Origin: Candidatus Omnitrophota bacterium
GTDB lineage: Bacteria > Omnitrophota > Gorgyraeia > Aquiviventales > Aquiviventaceae
DNA: 6,765 nucleotides
Reading direction: 5' to 3'
Assembly (NCBI GenBank): GCA_016206725.1
Contig: JACQRA010000089.1
Span: 1-6,765 of the forward strand
Positions 5,282-6,765 of the stretch are shown here, one piece after another (the first letter of the stretch is position 1; each line of letters begins with the position of its first letter). The position numbers and the translations under genes were made by a program. The notes below the pieces were generated by a model. The model had not been told where the DNA came from. It searched no databases and saw only the letters and a program-made list of their open reading frames with translations.

Positions 5282-6765
5282 TTACGTCGCTGCGGAGGGC
5301 GGTTGGGAGGATGACGGAGAGGGAGCGGGGAACGTTCGCTGTTTGCCGTATTCCGAGAAGATCGCCTCGATATCGTCGTACTCGAGTTCTTCCCGCTTAA
5401 GCAGTTCCTGAGCGAAGCGCTCGAGCAGCGCATCCTCCTGCCGCAGGAGCTGCTCCACGTCCTTCACGCATTGCGAGAGGATCAGGTGGGTTTCCTCATT
5501 CAAGCGCTCTTTGGTCTTATCGGAGAGCCGATCCCCCGTACTGCTGCTGCGGAACGCCCAGGAGCTGAGCAGCGCTTCGTAATCGCCGATATACCCGTTC
5601 ATGCCCATGCCGAGACGCCAGACCATTTGGTGGGCCTGGATCATGGCGTTGTGGAAGTCGGCGGCGACCCCATCCGAGGTCGATTCAAACTTGAGCTTTT
5701 CCGCGACGTAGCCTCCAAGGGCCGCCTTGATGTTGGCGAGGATGCGAGTCCTGCTTGAGGTAAAGAGCTCCTCGCGGGGCTGATGATAGACGACCCCCAG
5801 CGCATCCCGACGGGAGATGATCGAGGCCTTGAACACGTCGTCCGTCGGATGCAGCAGGTACGTGACCACGATATGGCCCGCCTCGTGGCAGGCGATGCGA
5901 CGGCGCTCATCCTCGGTCATCTTCCGCTTGCGCTTGAAGCCCAGCTCAATGCGATCGAGCGCATCCGAGAGATCTTTAAAGGTGACCAGTTCCCGCTTGT
6001 TGCGCGTGGCGATGAGGGCCGACTCTTTGACGATATTCTCGATGTCCGCCGCCGATTTCCATACGGAGCGGCGAGCGAACCGCGCGACATCAATCGAGGG
6101 GTCGGTTTTGACCTTGGCCAGGTAGAACGCAAAGAGCTTCTCGCGATCCTCCAGGCCCGGTCGATCCACATAGATCTTCCGATCGAGCCTCCCCGGACGC
6201 AGGAGCGCCTGGTCCAACACCTCTTCGCCGGCGTTGGTCGCCCCGATGACCACGATGTTGTATTTCTGGCTCTCCAACCCGTCCATTTGGACGAGCAGTT
6301 CATTCACGGTGTTGTTGCGCTCGGTTTGGGCTCCAAAGCCGAGATCGGAGGTTCGGGAGGTGCCCACGGCATCGAGCTCATCAATGAAGATGAGGCACCC
6401 GCCCTCGACTCGGGCGAATTGCTGCGCCTTCTTGAAAATCTTCCGCACGCGAGCCGGGCCGGTGCCGACGAAAATCTCGATGAATTCCGAACCGGAGACG
6501 GAGATAAACGGCAGCGCGGATTCCGTGGCAATGGCCTTGGCCAGGTACGTCTTGCCGCATCCCGGCGGGCCGACGAGCAGCACCCCGCGCAAGACCTTGC
6601 CTCCGATGCGATCCACTTTCGCATGATCGCGTAGGAGTTCGACCACCTCCCACGCCTCCAGTTTGGCTTCCTCCATGCCGATCACTTCGTCCCACTTGAC
6701 GTTGACCTGATCGCCCTTCACGCGCCCTTTGGCAATCTTGCTGAAACTCCCGCCGCCGTAGTGCA
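5282..6765 (-). CDS. ftsH: FtsH-family AAA+ zinc metalloprotease, divergent (5' end outside window)
   Basis: FtsH proteases unfold and degrade membrane and cytoplasmic proteins using ATP. About 493 residues are visible, and the frame stays open to the right edge. The first visible residues, HYGGGSFSKIAKGR, resemble the glycine-rich linker after the FtsH transmembrane region, so the membrane anchors (roughly 120 residues) should lie outside; an internal GTG at 6721 is not a convincing start. In visible numbering: Walker A GPPGCGKT (65-72), pore loop IFVGTG (97-102), Walker B CLIFIDELDA (123-132), second region of homology GATNAGEEVLDQALLRPGRLDR (about 174-195) with both Arg fingers, zinc motif HEAGH (293-297) and a likely third ligand Asp369. 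It departs from housekeeping FtsH: Cys for Thr in Walker A, G-Y-V-A-E-K for G-R-x-A-E-E, and TSDGVAADF for STGASNDI. The tail is rich in Pro and Ser. This suggests an active but specialised paralogue. A lipoprotein gene follows 22 bases downstream. Confidence 0.88.
   Translation of the reverse strand, partial: HYGGGSFSKIAKGRVKGDQVNVKWDEVIGMEEAKLEAWEVVELLRDHAKVDRIGGKVLRGVLLVGPPGCGKTYLAKAIATESALPFISVSGSEFIEIFVGTGPARVRKIFKKAQQFARVEGGCLIFIDELDAVGTSRTSDLGFGAQTERNNTVNELLVQMDGLESQKYNIVVIGATNAGEEVLDQALLRPGRLDRKIYVDRPGLEDREKLFAFYLAKVKTDPSIDVARFARRSVWKSAADIENIVKESALIATRNKRELVTFKDLSDALDRIELGFKRKRKMTEDERRRIACHEAGHIVVTYLLHPTDDVFKASIISRRDALGVVYHQPREELFTSSRTRILANIKAALGGYVAEKLKFESTSDGVAADFHNAMIQAHQMVWRLGMGMNGYIGDYEALLSSWAFRSSSTGDRLSDKTKERLNEETHLILSQCVKDVEQLLRQEDALLERFAQELLKREELEYDDIEAIFSEYGKQRTFPAPSPSSSQPPSAAT

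Noticed and set aside
5260..5433. Longer N-terminus for the lipoprotein reading up to 5433
   Set aside because: The extra 58 residues overlap the end of the FtsH-like gene in another frame, are Arg/Ser-rich, and would bury the lipoprotein signal peptide.
5783..6634. Plus-strand open frame (283 codons) opposite the FtsH-like gene
   Set aside because: It is the complement of the conserved AAA+ and protease coding region. Its composition mirrors that codon use and no motif is present.
6719..6721. GTG at 6721 as the true start of the FtsH-like protein
   Set aside because: The frame stays open to the window edge, and the residues upstream (YGGGSFSKIAKG) match the typical FtsH linker, so the gene is simply cut by the edge.

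Overview
The window comes from a high-GC bacterium (roughly 60% GC by eye). Its proteins suggest Nitrospira or a close relative in Nitrospirota. That placement rests on remembered protein character (the divergent FtsH, and the membrane spermidine-synthase-like protein beside a DUF218 protein), not on a search, so it is tentative. No rRNA, tRNA, CRISPR array, transposase or phage gene was seen.

Layout: positions 1-101 probably hold the last codons of an upstream gene. A tightly packed rightward operon follows: a membrane-anchored DUF218/YdcF-type protein (98-769), a large polytopic membrane protein with a central spermidine-synthase-like SAM-binding domain (769-2886, sharing one base with the previous stop), and a small SLOG-fold protein of the putative molybdenum-carrier family (2890-3342). 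An extended -10 promoter lies across the stop codon of that third gene and should start a second rightward unit: thioredoxin (3398-3727), then purN (3740-4390). The first codons of purN lie inside a GGGGACACA/TGTGTCCCC inverted repeat, so the gene appears to have had its 5' end rebuilt by a small repeat. Thirty-two bases of imperfect 8-bp tandem repeat separate purN from the facing genes. On the minus strand, a divergent FtsH-like AAA+ zinc metalloprotease (5282-6765, entering from beyond the right edge) is followed 22 bases downstream by a lipoprotein of unknown function (4423-5259).

How the genes may work together: trxA and purN are housekeeping genes (disulfide reduction and purine synthesis). 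The ftsH-like gene and the lipoprotein form a probable two-gene envelope unit. The DUF218 / membrane SAM-domain / molybdenum-carrier operon is the least understood part. Its strong translational coupling implies related or co-dosed functions, but no pathway can be assigned from sequence alone. No complete, clearly new system is evident. The best leads are the repeat-derived purN start, the membrane SAM-domain operon, and the FtsH-lipoprotein pair.
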